Notes: generated by a model not told the origin, from the letters alone. Numbered from the stretch's first letter, positions 1 through 12,306 are shown. The stretch: DNA of 64,000 bases from [Phialemoniopsis] sp. UDSM-2020 (GCA_018873225.1 JAEILZ010000007.1:2790001-2854000); one strand, 5' to 3'. Translations and numbers: made by a program.

Positions 1-540
1 AGCCTCCAGATGGCGATGGGCATCAAGACTCCCTCCATGCCCAATGGCACCGCCAACATCTCGACGCCGCCCCGAAGCCCGACCAAGACGAACTTCACCT
101 CCACTTCCAACTCTCAGTCCGGCTCGCCATCTCCTCAGCGAGTTGTCGCCCAGGTCCCCTCCACCATCTTCGAGCAACCCCTCGGAGAAGAAGCCGCCAG
201 CAAGGATGCCCTCCCCCGCCGTGTCGACGTCGAGAGCATCCGCATCTACGCCGGCGACGACGTGTATGCCCTCCTCGCTGATGTCGAAAACGAAATCACC
301 AAGATGAGCAATGGCGAGAGCCCGTTCCCCAAGGACCTGAAGGTCTCGGACGAGGAGCGCAGACAACTCCACCGCCAGCAGAGCCAGGAGCTCCTCAACG
401 GAAGCGTCGCCAAGAGCAATCCGGCCTCGGCGCCTGGATCTCCCAAAGGCTCGCCCGTCCACAAGAACACCTCCGATGAGGGAGAGATCCTGCTCACCGC
501 AGCAGTCTTCCGGCCCGAGACATCGACTCTCGAGCTCTAA
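1..540 (+). CDS. C-terminal part of an unrecognised Ser/Pro-rich protein (5' end outside window)
   Basis: The frame is open from base 1 (Ser-Leu-Gln before the first Met at 10) to TAA at 538-540, so this is the 3' end of a longer gene. The visible ~179 residues are rich in Ser, Pro, Thr and Asn (for example TPPRSPTK, SGSPSPQR, APGSPKGSP), with several SP/TP sites suited to proline-directed kinases. A more ordered, charged stretch follows (VESIRIYAGDDVYALLADVENE, in two parts, around residues 75-98 of the visible part). The extreme C-terminus is a short hydrophobic/acidic tail ending TLEL. No domain is recognised. It could be the disordered tail of a signalling or cytoskeletal protein, but the sequence shown does not decide this. 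That it is coding is supported by GC-rich third positions and the long open frame. Confidence 0.7.
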   Translation, partial: SLQMAMGIKTPSMPNGTANISTPPRSPTKTNFTSTSNSQSGSPSPQRVVAQVPSTIFEQPLGEEAASKDALPRRVDVESIRIYAGDDVYALLADVENEITKMSNGESPFPKDLKVSDEERRQLHRQQSQELLNGSVAKSNPASAPGSPKGSPVHKNTSDEGEILLTAAVFRPETSTLEL

Positions 541-2868
541 TCACCCACCACGATTCGACCGCACATATTCTACGAAGCAGGCGTTTCGTCAACTCCTTCT
601 ACATCATTATTCTTCTCGTTATTTGCAAGCCTGCCCTTCATTTTTGCACACAAACGATCTTACGTTCTTTTTAGCGAACGAAGTTCACGGCCGACCAGCG
701 CACGATCCTTCAGAGCATTTACAAACACATTTGATACCCTATTCGAGTCACTCCTTTGCACGATAGCATTCATTTTTTAACACCATTGCATTAACTCCTT
801 ATTTCCTTGCCATTTATCAACAACCTTTTTCTACCTTGTCTCTATTTCCTAGCATGTATAACATCAATCGGAGTTTGGGCCTGCTTTCTCTTGTCATTTT
901 ACTTGCACTCCAGCATGCTGATCACGGCCTGACTGATGATACCACACGCTCACGCGTTCTAACGGCCGAAAAGAAAACATTCTGTTTCAACATTCCTTCA
1001 CATATATGTCGTTTTACAACAATTTCCTCCTATATACTTTGCTTCTTTGCATTCTTCTACTGTTCATAATCTCGCTATAAGAGGTGAAGACTTCTCTGTA
1101 TTATTTACGATATCACTTGTTTCCTTTCTTTACCTGTTGGGAGGATTTTGCACTGGGGTTTTTGCTTGTCTTTCCACCTTGTTTGGGATATCAGGGAACC
1201 CCAGATTGATTGCATCATAGCCCATCACTGGATGGGGGTCAAGAAAAAAAGCCCAGCCGGGAACCGGTTTCGGGCGAAGAAGGCGAGAGAGGGAGGAAGA
1301 GGAAGAGATGCACGCATGCAGGGTGCGTTCTGAAACATGAAACGTTATGCGTGAGGGGCCTGATGAGGTAGCATCTCGCCACCTCGACATCATTCCTCAA
1401 GGGGATAGTCAAGCTGAAAATAAACCAAATGCTTTACTGCCAAGTCTAATAATCTGCTTCCTTTTCTTTTTTCTCAATCTGCAATGCGACTGTGATGTGT
1501 ATGTGATTATGTGTTGCAAGTGTCTTGTGTCGTTGTCGTCTCGCGCACCAAAAGCTTGGGTCGTATCCCCGACCCCCTGTCTTTATCTGAGCGTGTAAGA
1601 GCCTCCATCTCGTAATCTGGTGATCTCGAATGTGACATGCCACACTCGTCCAATCGCATTTTATTCTCCGTGCCGTGCCTTGGCATGCCATTATAGACCA
1701 GGGGGACAACTGACGCCCCAAACCTACGGATAGTACTGAGTAGACCAAAGAGAACAATTAATTCTCCGACGTCCCGGTTGACATGTTGAGAGGGCTGATC
1801 ATAACACCCTGGAAGGATGAATGGAGTTCGCCGCCTCACCCCACCGCCAGCCTCGCTACCACGCGTCTCAGTTTATGCAGCTGGCCGTAAATGAAGGGGA
1901 AAGAACACTTAGTCCCCTCACGTGTGCAACAGGAACATGCGGTTTTCTGAGCCGCGCTGCCCTCCGCCGGTAGATCTAGGGACGATCGCATAACAGTGGC
2001 GGACGGGCATGCAAGTCATGCCCAATCGCAAGTTTGTTCCTGTTTTTCGCCTTTCCCTTCCCCAATCGTATCTTTTCCCTCCCCAAGGCCAGGGCCAAAC
2101 CTTGAACGCCACCACCGCCCAGGAACGCTCGGCCGCGACACACGCCATGCATGAACTCGTGGAACGAGCTTCTCTTCCGCCAGTGACGCCACTCCCGGTC
2201 GATGCCGTACTACATCAGAGATTCCCTCTCACACAAAAGCAAGTTTTGTTAATGCACAGACCGCTTCGTGGGGATCAACTGCTCTCGCCGTGTTTGCGTC
2301 CACCGCATGCGGTATGAATCATCGTTGAAGAACCACGAGGCTTTTTCTTTTCTTGCTACGCTCACACCTGTGCAGCGACTTACACGGGCTTGCGGGATGG
2401 TCGGTACTTGCTGCACTAACATTATGCGTTCTCCAGGCTGTCCATCACGGGACTGGACTTACTTGACGATCTTGGGCCGGGCATTGCCGTTGACGGCCTA
2501 GATGGCTGGAGGCCTGATAAGTTGAGATCTCAGACGTCCGCACCGATCGCCGCTCAGTGGTGAAGTGCATGGCATCTTGATGCGAAGAAGGGACTGAAGC
2601 CAGCTGCCAACACATGCGTCAGTCAGAGGGCTCGGGTGTCTCCTGCAGATCGATTTGTGTTGCGATACGTCATCGCCATGAAGTGGCGTCTCTCAGGCGA
2701 TATACATATGCCAAATCTCATTGATATGAATAGGTAGTCTAATCTAAACATATCGTAACTGGGTGGTTGGAAATACGCAGCATGACAAGACTTAAACAGA
2801 AAACTCCAACGCAGTAGAACTTGGTGTTCTTATCCTAATCCATCGCAAACCCTCTGGCTTCACCTAAG
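541..2868. other. Intergenic / 3' UTR region between two convergent genes
   Basis: About 2.3 kb between the stop of the first gene and the stop of the convergent MFS gene. The first ~550 bases are T-rich, as expected for a 3' UTR. Only short open frames occur on either strand, none with recognisable protein character or consistent splice signals. No RNA gene is seen. Confidence 0.6.
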
Positions 2869-5219
2869 TCAATGTTTTGTATCGTAGAAATACCGCTTTG
2901 GATCGCCGAGCGGTTCTGCCGTAGTCCGTTTCCTCATCCCGCAATCCTCACAGACCATCCACATGATTCGCTCGGTCCGAGCAGTGCTGTACTGAGATGA
3001 GCAGCGGAGCGTAGAATGGTCCCTCGAGTGTCTTCCCGGTACGCGTGGGAGCGGCAGGCCAGCAATGTCCGAGTCATCGGCAGTGGCCCGCGAGAGCATT
3101 CTGTGAGATGCGACGGACCGCCGTACGAGGTTCGTGCCGAGAGAGGATGTCCTTGGGCCAATCTGGGCCCCACGCCACACACCAGCATCACTGCTGAGGG
3201 GAAATGGCGACTCGACTGTGACGATTGGTCTCTTCTCATCCAGTCCGCTACAAGTAGCTTCCGAGGACGCTCGTTGCGCCTCCTTGTCACCCAACACATT
3301 CTTTCGTCTCCCGTGATGGCCCAGCTTGCCGATGTTGATGAATGGAGCGATAAGCAGAGACACGCCAATTATTGAAGAAATAGCGATGAATGCCTTTGTG
3401 AAAGTTTCCACTGGCCTTGGCTCTGTGCTGCTAGAGGCGGATGTAGACCATACAGCTGTAGTCACGGCCAGCCCTAGGGGTATCGCAAGTCTGACAACCG
3501 TGTGCGAAACAGCAATGCCCATCGTGTTTTTACGCAGGGGCACGACAGAGGCTAGGTATTGCTACCGTACAGTCAGTCAGGGCCTCAGGTAGTTCGAGCA
3601 TAGTCGCTTACCACTGCAATATGCAAGGTCCAGTCGGCACCAATCGTGCCCAGTATGAGAGATGGGAACACGAATGCAAAATAATTACTGGGCTGATCGA
3701 CAAATATCAATAGTACTCCGCTTAATGTTGAACAAACGGAGGCCAGTATGAGCAGGAGAGTAGCATGAACTCTGGGTGCAAGAACCACGACTGTAAAGCT
3801 GGCGAAAACGCCAGTGACTGCTTGTGGCAGCAGTCGAAGAGCAAGTTGTACTGGTGACAAGTTTTGCATAACCTGGAGAAAGAGAGAAATCCAGAACAAA
3901 GACGAGAAAAATCCCAGAGAGATGGTCATGGTGAAAGCAATAATCTGGATAAGGGATTAGCATGTTGGCCTTTCTTTTGAGGGAGTGTGCCCCCATGGGT
4001 CAACTTACCAAAACCGAGTTACGATCTTTCCAAACAATCAGCGGCACAATTGAAGCTTTAGCCAAGAATACCTCCTAGACAACCAGGCCAACCATAGACG
4101 CAATACCCAACACCAGCAGAATGATGCTAGACGGTTGTTTCCAGCCGTGATTGGACTCGGGGGCGATAGTGAGTGCTGCGGAAGTCAAAGTAAGCCCAGT
4201 AATCAGGAGAAGAAGCCCGAGCCAGTCAAAGTCCAACAGACGTTCTACTCTGGACATGCTCTGACGGACGCCAAGGATCCCTGGGGGTTGTGGATTTACA
4301 CCGCTTGTGTATGCCCTTGTGTCGATGATTGGCACAGCGAAGTATCCGAGAGAGACCAAAACGGAGAAGAATCCACCCAGGAAAACAAACGCGTAGGACC
4401 AACTTGACATAGTAGCCACGAGACCCGCCGCAAGGCTTCCGATAATGTAACCAACGGTATTGCCTCCGGCGAGAGTGATGACCAACACGGTCATTTGACG
4501 TTCAGGCGCGAACTGATATGCCGAACTCAGAAGCTCAGTGACGTTCGTTATCTGTACCGCGCAGAAGATTCCAGATAGCACGGAAAGAAACAGAAACAAT
4601 CCTGTAGTTCTAGAGAGCGAAATAAACCCGGTGGTAACAGCGTAAAGGGTCAAAGATATCAGAAGTAGAGGCTTGCGTGATACGTGCATCCACTGACTTG
4701 TGATATGCTCGAGTGGTAGAATGAGGACGCCGGCGGCCAATCTGATGATACAAGGGGTCAGCTTCTGGACCATTCTCGGCTTGAAGGGGTTTCTACATGT
4801 GCAAAAACGTACCCAGGCCCGGCAACAGTCCAAGTGAGCTGGGAGGCACTCATCGAAAGCGACGACTGAATCAGTGCGCTTAGAGTGGTCACTGCTCTGA
4901 CAAAAGCCATGAAGCTCGAAGAAACAAGGATGCTGAAGATGATAAAGGCGAGTTCGTGAAGTTGAGAGGTAAAGCATGCAGGCCGTCCTTGCGAGGCTAT
5001 GCTCGCATGCTCGTTGATGTCATCGTGGATATAAACGTCTTCTAGCTCCTCCCCGGGGACGTCAAGACCTAGAGGACCTGGTCGTGGGCCTTGAGCTGTG
5101 GCTATTTGGGCGTTTCGTGGCATGGGAGCTTGGTTCTCGATTGATGGTCTTGGGATAGGAACAACGAAACGAGCGATTGGTGAGAATGAGTGTCGAATTG
5201 CGAGAGAGCTTGAGAACAT
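2869..5219 (-). pseudogene. DHA14-type MFS drug efflux transporter with an in-frame TAG
   Basis: Four exons: 5219-4813, 4741-4009, 3944-3612, 3561-2869, joined by introns of 71, 64 and 50 nt with good signals; all phases close to a 721-residue frame. Hydrophobic segments run through exons 1-4, with linker residues such as RKPLLLIS and a long cytosolic loop before LLDFDWLGLLLL. The C-terminus has the conserved fungal DHA14 tail CEDCGMRKRTTAEPLGDP followed by RYFY. Family members export drugs or secondary metabolites by proton antiport at the plasma membrane. The codon at 4077-4075 is TAG, where relatives usually have Trp (context MVGLVV-stop-EVFLAK, then KDRNSVL). No splice pair removes it without shifting the frame. 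The gene is therefore a recent pseudogene, a readthrough gene or carries a base error. The start could also be the Met at 5123. Confidence 0.75.
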
Positions 5220-6061
5220 GATCCGATTATTATGGAGGCGAATGTGAATCAATCAAAAGCGCGTGCCTAAAGTAAGTAGTCAAGAACGACAGAATCGCCT
5301 CTGGATGGCTGTTGCACTTGCAGTGTCCCAGGTGCCATGTTCGGGCAGGCTCACCCCAACGTGAAATGAACAAAACAAAGGTAGGGATAGCTCTCCAAGG
5401 GTCTTTCGAAAAATACAAGAAGACTTGTACGAGCTATGGCCAGGCGATGTCTGATATGGCAGCCATCGAAACCATCGCAAGACACAACCTACTGCGAAAA
5501 GGGGGCTCATGAGCAGCGAAAACAATACATGTCGAGATAAGGTACCAGCTTCGAGGGGCAAAATTACGTTCTATTCTCCCGTCATTTCATACCACTTCGC
5601 CGAGCTCAATTATTACAAAAGGTGTAACCTCGAGCCGACTTATACATTGCGTGCTGACCTTGGTCTACAGCAAGGAGGGATTGATGTAATTGCCAAACTG
5701 GGAAGGCGGGTCGTTCCCATTGGTCGCCGGGCAAGAGCACCCACGACCGCGCTAATGCCGCTTCAGGGGACCAGCACACGTGACACCAAATTTGAGCTCT
5801 CAAATTGTCAGGAATCTTTTTTTCCCTACTGCCTCGTATGAGAAGCTTCAATTTCGCGGCGACCCAGCGAACAAGACCAACCCCGAGGCCCATCCACAAC
5901 CGACGCCCGGTCTTCACTATTCCATTTCGTTTCTCTTTGCATTACTAGCACCGTTATAATTGGCAGCGAGTTGGGCTCTCACGACGCTTGAGACCCGGCT
6001 GGACAAGCAGCCCCCGAAAAACCTCCTCCGTCAAGTCCTTCAGCAAAACACACACATCACG
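5220..6061. promoter_or_regulatory. Divergent intergenic region between the efflux MFS gene and mL58
   Basis: About 840 bases separating the start codons of two divergent genes, so it should hold both promoters and leaders. Several short frames overlap it, but none has protein character. No clear TATA box is seen. A CACGTG E-box-like hexamer lies near 5777 (context cacacgtgacac). Confidence 0.45.
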
Positions 6062-6766
6062 ATGGACGCCCACCTCCTCGTCATGCAGACCTCGCGCAGC
6101 TGCCTGAGCTCTTCAATGCGGCGCCTCGCCCTCTCCGACGCTTCGAGGACTCTCTCAGCCACGTCCCAGCGCCGCCACCAGTCCTCCGCCTCCCGCACCA
6201 AGCGCGCCCTCAACATCCCGCCGCACCCGTCCTTCCTCACTTCCGCCGGCCCCGACAGCGCCGCCGCCGCCTCACCACAGCCCTCCGACCACATCATCTT
6301 CAACCCGCCCGCGTCCGCGCCCTCCGTCTACCACACGCCCTTCAAGTTCCTCCCCAAGACGGACCCGCGGCGCCGCGCCAACCTCAACGCCCTCTTCTCC
6401 TCCTCGACGACCGTGCGCTTCGGCGACGGTAGCAGCACTTCATCGGCGACGACGGCGACGGAGCTGCCGCCCCGCGTCGAGCACGAGACGTACCAGGCCT
6501 CGCGGCACCACCTGACCAAGGAGGACGTCGACGAGATACGGCAGCTGCGCGCCCAGGATCCCCTGGCCTGGAGCGTGCAGGCCCTGGCCAAGAAGTTCAA
6601 CTGCTCGCCCATCTTCGTCATGATGGTCGTGCGGGCGTCGCCTGAGCACAAGGAGCAGGTGCACGCGCGCCTCAACGGCATCCGCAGCCGGTGGGGACCC
6701 AAGAAGGCGCAGGCGAGGGAGGACCGGAGGAAGAGGAGGGACATGTTGTACAACGGCGAGATATGA
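6062..6766 (+). CDS. MRPL20: Mitochondrial large ribosomal subunit protein mL58 (MRPL20)
   Basis: Single-exon gene of 234 residues. The start chosen is ATG 6062 (context tcacgATGg); the frame is open upstream but has no earlier ATG. The N-terminus is basic, Ser/Arg-rich and lacks acidic residues, as in a mitochondrial presequence. The MRP-L20 family core follows: NIPPHPSFLT near residues 58-67, then YHTPFKFLPKTDPRR, the HLTKEDVDEIRQLRAQDP helix and WSVQALAKKFNCSPIFVMMV. The basic C-terminus (RWGPKKAQAREDRRKRRD) suits rRNA contact. The product is a fungal component of the 54S mitochondrial ribosomal subunit. Its neighbours do not suggest any special role. Confidence 0.9.
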   Translation: MDAHLLVMQTSRSCLSSSMRRLALSDASRTLSATSQRRHQSSASRTKRALNIPPHPSFLTSAGPDSAAAASPQPSDHIIFNPPASAPSVYHTPFKFLPKTDPRRRANLNALFSSSTTVRFGDGSSTSSATTATELPPRVEHETYQASRHHLTKEDVDEIRQLRAQDPLAWSVQALAKKFNCSPIFVMMVVRASPEHKEQVHARLNGIRSRWGPKKAQAREDRRKRRDMLYNGEI

Positions 6767-7344
6767 TCTTGAGCATATATGGCTGGCACGGGGTGCTGTC
6801 TTGTGTGCTCGTGTGACTAGATGAAGAAGAAATTTGTGTGGAGGTACTGACGAACAAGTGTATGAAGACGTATTCTGTACATTATTCACAAGCTGGCATG
6901 TAAAAAGTATATATGTATAGCGAAAAGGGGATGTGTTTGAAGTGGAGGGCATACGGTGGAACAAGAGCCGGGCATCCGCATGTTCAATAGAGGCGTTTGG
7001 ACTGAGCTGTTGTAGCAGCGAGGTTCTGGGCATCAAAATATCCTTGGAGATATTCTCCATTCTTTTGTACAACACAATCAAAATCACATTCATAATCGCA
7101 TCAATGTTCCATTTGAATATCATTGTATATATGTTACTGACGCGAGCTATCGCAGAAGCTTTTTCGGCTTCCTCATTAACAAGCTCTGCTTAGAGATCAT
7201 GACATCTCCCCTGACCCTTTTTGTGCTGACCCTTTATACCAGAGATCCCAGCTTTTTGTACTGCGTTATTGCAATATGATGACGGAGCCCGATCAATAAA
7301 AACCTATACCCAACCAAGAAAAACGCCTATTTGCTCATCTCTCG
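6767..7344. other. Convergent intergenic region
   Basis: About 580 AT-richer bases between two convergent stop codons, compatible with two 3' UTRs. No gene or RNA is recognised. Confidence 0.6.
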
Positions 7345-8933
7345 TTATTCCGACGACGAGCTAGATCCAGAAGAAGCAGCGCAATCCTCGCGGTCGAGAT
7401 CCTTTCTGCTGGGAATCACTCTCCAGCACCACCCGCACCAGCTCCTGACCCGCCCCTGGATTTCCCTCTGAAGAAGGGCGCTGTTCTGCCTCTCCTCCCG
7501 GTACTCGGGTACACACGCGCCGATCTTGACCATCTTGACCATCGTCTTTTTGATGACGCCACCGATACCCTCGACCTCGTGTCGGGCATAGCCGGGTCCC
7601 AGAGCCGGCGACGGGGTTCTATCCCCGGCGTCGGTGAGGGGCATAAAAGTCCACGACGCGTTGAAAGCCGTGGGTAGGCTGTCTTCGCTGCTCCAGGGCG
7701 GGGCGACGGTCGAGTGCGTCGCCGGTGAGGATCCGAGCACGAAGCCTTCTCCTCTCGCGTCTTCGGCATCGCAGTCAATCTCCTGCTCACGTTCTTTGGC
7801 CGCACAGCAGTTTCCTTCACGTCCACAGATGACACCACGATCTCCCTCACCGATACCAATTCCTACATTACCGTGCGGATCACCATACTGGTTTCTCCAT
7901 TTCCAAATCCTATTCGCAATGGTAAGCAGTCAAATTATAAAGCTACCACTTGAGCATGAAGCAGTCACTTACGCCTGGTAGTCAAAGTCTGCACTCCGAA
8001 TGCTTCTGCCGCAGGGCTGGCAGAGCCAGACACCTGATGAGGCGCACTTGCAGATGGCCCGTTGTACGTCGTCCGAGTCAATGGAGACTTCTGGGGATAG
8101 ACGCGGCTTAAGTACCTCGCCGATAGGTGCTTTCACGCAAGCTCGGCAGATTCTACGGTGTCGGTCGCGCAGTACGACGGGCATGGGAGGTTTTATCGCA
8201 CAGTTCTACATTGCATAAAAATGCTGGTCAGCGAAGTATTTCTCCTTTGACCCGAGATGCAGGAGGAAACCTACCCTGCAAACGACGGTGCCACAGCGGC
8301 GGCATTCTGAGACCATATCTCGTGCGCACTTGCCGGATTTGCCATTGTAGTTTGAGGACCGGCCTGTCTCCTCCATGTAGAACCAGTTCCCGGCTCTCGC
8401 TCGGTACCGCAGTGTCTCCTCGCCATCGACAGGAACATCTTCGTTGCAGCATCGGAGCGTCGTCGCCAGTAGCGGCTTGCGGTATTGGAGGAGATCGGCA
8501 CGGACCTGGCGGCAGGTCTGAGACAGGTTGTCGAGCGTGTTCAGATCAATGTTGGCGGTGACGGCGCTGATGATACTGGAAGGAGGTGACGTCTTGTTAG
8601 TGCTTCCCCTCGCCCCACGAATGGGGGGAGCTGGGAGTGCATTGTTGAGACTTGATAAAGAAAAGCAACGTAAAATGAAAACCAAAATGCTGGGTCAAGG
8701 TTGTCGGCCTACGGGTAGCATCCCAAAGCTTCCGTCAGAGCATTCCGGTTGTGCAGCTCCTGGACGGCGAACTCGTGTGCCTCCTCGCGTGCGTCCTTGG
8801 GCGGCGGAGGTGGCTGCTCGCGGTGCCCTCCGCTCATGTCGAGGTTGTGCAGCTTCCAGATAGGTAAGTCGCCACTGCCGAGATGTTGCGGCGGTTCGAC
8901 ATCATCGTCCTCGAGCTCTACAAATACCGCCAT
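7345..8933 (-). CDS. F-box protein with a cysteine-rich zinc-binding region
   Basis: Four exons (8933-8713, 8575-8275, 8205-7973, 7909-7345) joined by introns of 137, 69 and 63 nt encode 439 residues. An acidic N-terminus is followed by an F-box-like helix set (ALTEALGCYPIISAVTANI, then LDNLSQTCRQVRADLLQYRK) at about residues 65-110. Next comes a paired-cysteine module, CRRCGTVVCRNC, then RDRHRRICRAC and ICKC...LCQPC, continued by CGREGNCC, which resembles a treble-clef or FYVE/RING-like zinc site. Exon 2 supplies CRRCGTVVCR, and exon 3 continues it with NCAIKPP after splicing in phase 0. F-box proteins usually link substrates to SCF ubiquitin ligases; the cysteine region may be a substrate or zinc-binding platform (inference). 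The C-terminal ~150 residues are low-complexity and end in a Ser run. Exon structure is well supported; function beyond F-box is not. Confidence 0.75.
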
Positions 8934-10342
8934 GATCTCAAGCTGGGACTATCTCCCGAGGAAAGGGAGATTTCGGTGGCTGATAAGACGGAGAAGGGGA
9001 TGATCCAAAGGAAGATAAGAAGATTAGACACCAGTTACGGTCGATTAATGCGGTATTGAGGGGAGCATTGGAATAGACGGAGAGGTCATGACGCGGCGAC
9101 GGGTATCGGTCATGGGAGTCTGTCCCTGGGAGGAGGTATGGAGGTTTAATAGTAGAGGGAGGAGAGTTTTGGTCGTGGGAGTTTCTCATAAGCCCCGCGA
9201 GGTCGGGGGAGATCAATGGGTGCATTGTGCTGGCGCGCGACGGCTCGATAGTGGCTCCCTCCCCCTCATCGAGTAAAGTTAGCGGCTCCTACACCACTCG
9301 ACCGCCAGTCTCCACACAATCCTCCAGCAGGTTACGCCTGCCGCATGTGGTTTTAGTGGCACAAAATGCAACTCTGCAGGTGACTTTGGAGGTGACGTCC
9401 TGCATTTTCCAGTTGGCAGTGGGCGGCGAGCAGGGCTGCCAATCGGCCAATTGCCGCGGGAAGGGACAGTTTGCTCGTTGGTCTCCTTGAATCAAGTTGT
9501 TTCCCACGATACTTTCGAAGAATTGCACGGTTTGACCTGCCTTCACGTACTGGCATTTTGATACCGCCTTTCTTGAGCAACGCGGCGTGGAGCCCCGATC
9601 CCGGGCTGATCTCGCCGGCTACTAGAACAATTAAAGAAAAGGTGCGGACTCCTTGTCTATCACGCGGCGCTCGCTCCAGGGTCGCCAAGCGTGTCGGGTA
9701 GGCAGGCAAGGGACTTTATTACGTTATGGCTTGCTTTTTTCGCTCATATGCACTTCTTTTACATGCATGAGCGAAGAATGTTGTCAGGCCCGGGAGCGTA
9801 ATGCGAGATTTATGTCGACTGGATCTGTCCCTACCTGGCATAATGTTTACCTCTAGAAGTTCCTTCCTAACTCTGGGTGGTCACCGTTTTCATTCTCTAT
9901 GCATGCTTGACAGCACTTAACAGTAATCATATTGGCTGCCCTGAGATTCAAGTCACACTTGAAGGAGATACTCAGTAGAAATTTCGAGACACGAAGGCCG
10001 CGCAATATGTACTAGCTATTGCGCCGACGCTCTCCTCTTGAGATCCATGGCCCGAGACCGGACCCTGACCAGGGTCACAGGGCGGACAATTTCCCCTCAG
10101 CTCCGTCTAGAAGCCTGACGATCGACAGGAACATTCTCCAAAATCAAGCCATCTAATCTTATCAGATCTAATTTTTCATCCCATCCCAGATTAGCGCGGA
10201 TTGGGCTCCGGGGTTGTTCTCGGAGCTAAAGTACGATATTTCTTTCTTCAATTCCTGCCGAGCCAGCATAAAGCTTGGTTCACCGCTTTGCTGGGTTCTA
10301 GAATGTCCCCACACGCTTTTCTTGGTCTTGACCGATCCGACG

Positions 10343-10523
10343 TTACCAGTCAAGTGGGTGTCAGAATGGTTGACGGTTTTCCTTGTGGATGAACCTCGAT
10401 CATTAACTGATCAACCAGGATTATCCCACTACCTAAGCATGAATGGATGATTCAGTCTGTTAGCAGTTTGGGTAGAGATAAATCCAAAACCGTCAACCTT
10501 TCTGACATTCACTTACCAGTCAA
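10343..10523. mobile_element. MITE-like element with 29-bp terminal inverted repeats and flanking direct repeats
   Basis: The 29 bases at 10352-10380 (starting AAGTGGGTGTCAG) match the reverse complement of 10486-10514 at 26 of 29 positions. The 11-mer TTACCAGTCAA occurs both at 10343-10353 and at 10513-10523. It overlaps the repeat tips by a few bases, so the exact target duplication (7-9 bp) cannot be fixed. The body is ~163 bp with no coding capacity. Inverted termini plus a direct duplication fit a non-autonomous DNA transposon (MITE); a 7-9 bp duplication would be nearer to hAT or Mutator-like elements than to Tc1/mariner. Confidence 0.65.
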
Positions 10524-12306
10524 AGCTGCATCTCCTCCGACTCATAGAATGAGTCTTAAGATGTATCTTTCTTTCGACGATGGGCTTCAAGCTCATCTGT
10601 CCCATGACTGTCAGGCCCAAAGGCTTACGGCATCAGTTACGGCCTCAAACCTTGCTGCAACTACTCGGGTATATCAGCATATCATGAAACTTCCGTTCAC
10701 ATCGAGGGACAACTGGCTTTCTGGCATGATCTGTATTTCGTACAAGGTGTTTTTAACTAATCACAGTTCGAATAATTACATGAACAGGTACACGTTCCCA
10801 ATTGCCCCGGTTTAAAAGACCAAGGAACGCCTTTAAACGGCATTGATGTTACACAGCAAACAACAAGGACTTCCATAATGCTTCTTTACTCAAGACCCTG
10901 AGCTTTCATCTCATCTCTTGAGAATTTGCCACCGTGACGGACAGCCAGCACATAATGACCAGGGCTAAAAACAGTGAATGAGCTTTCCAGACTTATGGTC
11001 AAAACAGGCTGCACATAGCTCACCGACAGATTGCCAGACTCGGGATGTAGCTTGCCCAGAACGAACGCAGAAATACCTTGGGACGATATAGTTCAAGGGC
11101 CATGCATGAGCTGAGAGGCACAGAGGAGCAGCCGACTGACAGCTTATTCCTTCCTTTGAGCCCGAGGGCTGAATTGTTTGATAGCAGTGACTGTGACCCA
11201 GGCCAGGGCTACAATTGCCACTGTGAGCTTTATTTCCTTGGCTAATTGAAGTGAAGACTGGGGAAAGAGAAAGGAGTGGACATGGTTGATGGACCCCGAA
11301 TGTTGAGACTGAAGCATGAATTGCTCCATGACGAATTTGGCGTAGTGGCCAGTAAAGACCACGCTGTAATGGCCGAGTTTGTATGACGCTGTGGTCCGTA
11401 GATATCAGGAGAGAAAATATTGTTAGGGTCGCCGGTCCTCTGCACTCCTTAAAGCTGGTTATCTCGTTTCTGCAGAGACTATCAAGCATGGTGCGCTAAG
11501 ATACGATATCAAAATCTAAAGAGGTGGGGATTCCTCATCAGGAATATCCCATTCAGCAAATCCCCCATTCGGAACTCATCAAAAGCCAGACACTCTCATT
11601 GCCTTCAATCATTGCTACAACCTAGATTTTTTCAGACACATGCCAGTAAAGATCTGTGGGTGATAGCAACACCAAGCCATATAAGCGGAATACCAGCAGG
11701 CGACAACACACATTCCGGCACAAATTCAAACCAACCCTGTGACGATTTTGGTCTCCACCCGCCAGAGCCACCGTGGGTGAAAGTGGAGACCTTTTACAGC
11801 TGTGGGGGTCGCTTTGTCCTCTTTGACAGGGCTTCTTGGACCTGTGACCACTTTATTTTCAGCACCCACCAGCTGCTCGGACCAGCTCCCTACCCACTAA
11901 AGCTTAGTGCAAAGTGCGTCCCGCACTGCCAACAGCTCCCTGCTCTCAAGGTTTGAGCGCATCGTGAAGTCATCCTTGCCAATCACATCACCGCCTTTTC
12001 AAGGTCTTCCTCGACTTTCTCATTCCAATCCTCACCGAATTCCTACACCCTCACAGACCCTCCAATCCTCAATTTCCATAAGGTGATTTCCTCCTCCTCC
12101 CCCCTCCACCAAGAATCACTATCCTCCGTCAACTCTCAGCCCCCAGCGATAGATCGCCCCTCACCACAAGGCGACCAATTGCAAATCATCTGGACCCTAA
12201 GATTTGCTCAGCTTCGCCACAAGCTGAGACCTCTAACTCTCCAACGGAATCCGTTCACCTACCGCCTCTGGTCGTGATTAATTGGACCAGTATCAATCAG
12301 GATCCG

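Noticed and set aside
2009..2317. 102-codon plus-strand frame in the first intergenic region
   Set aside because: No protein-like pattern, no intron or promoter support; likely chance.
4790..4812. 20-nt intron between MFS exons 1 and 2
   Set aside because: Too short to splice; the 71-nt intron 4812-4742 restores the expected GPGLAAG motif.
10447..10815. Plus-strand open frame of 122 codons
   Set aside because: It overlaps the right arm of the inverted-repeat element and has no recognisable protein features.
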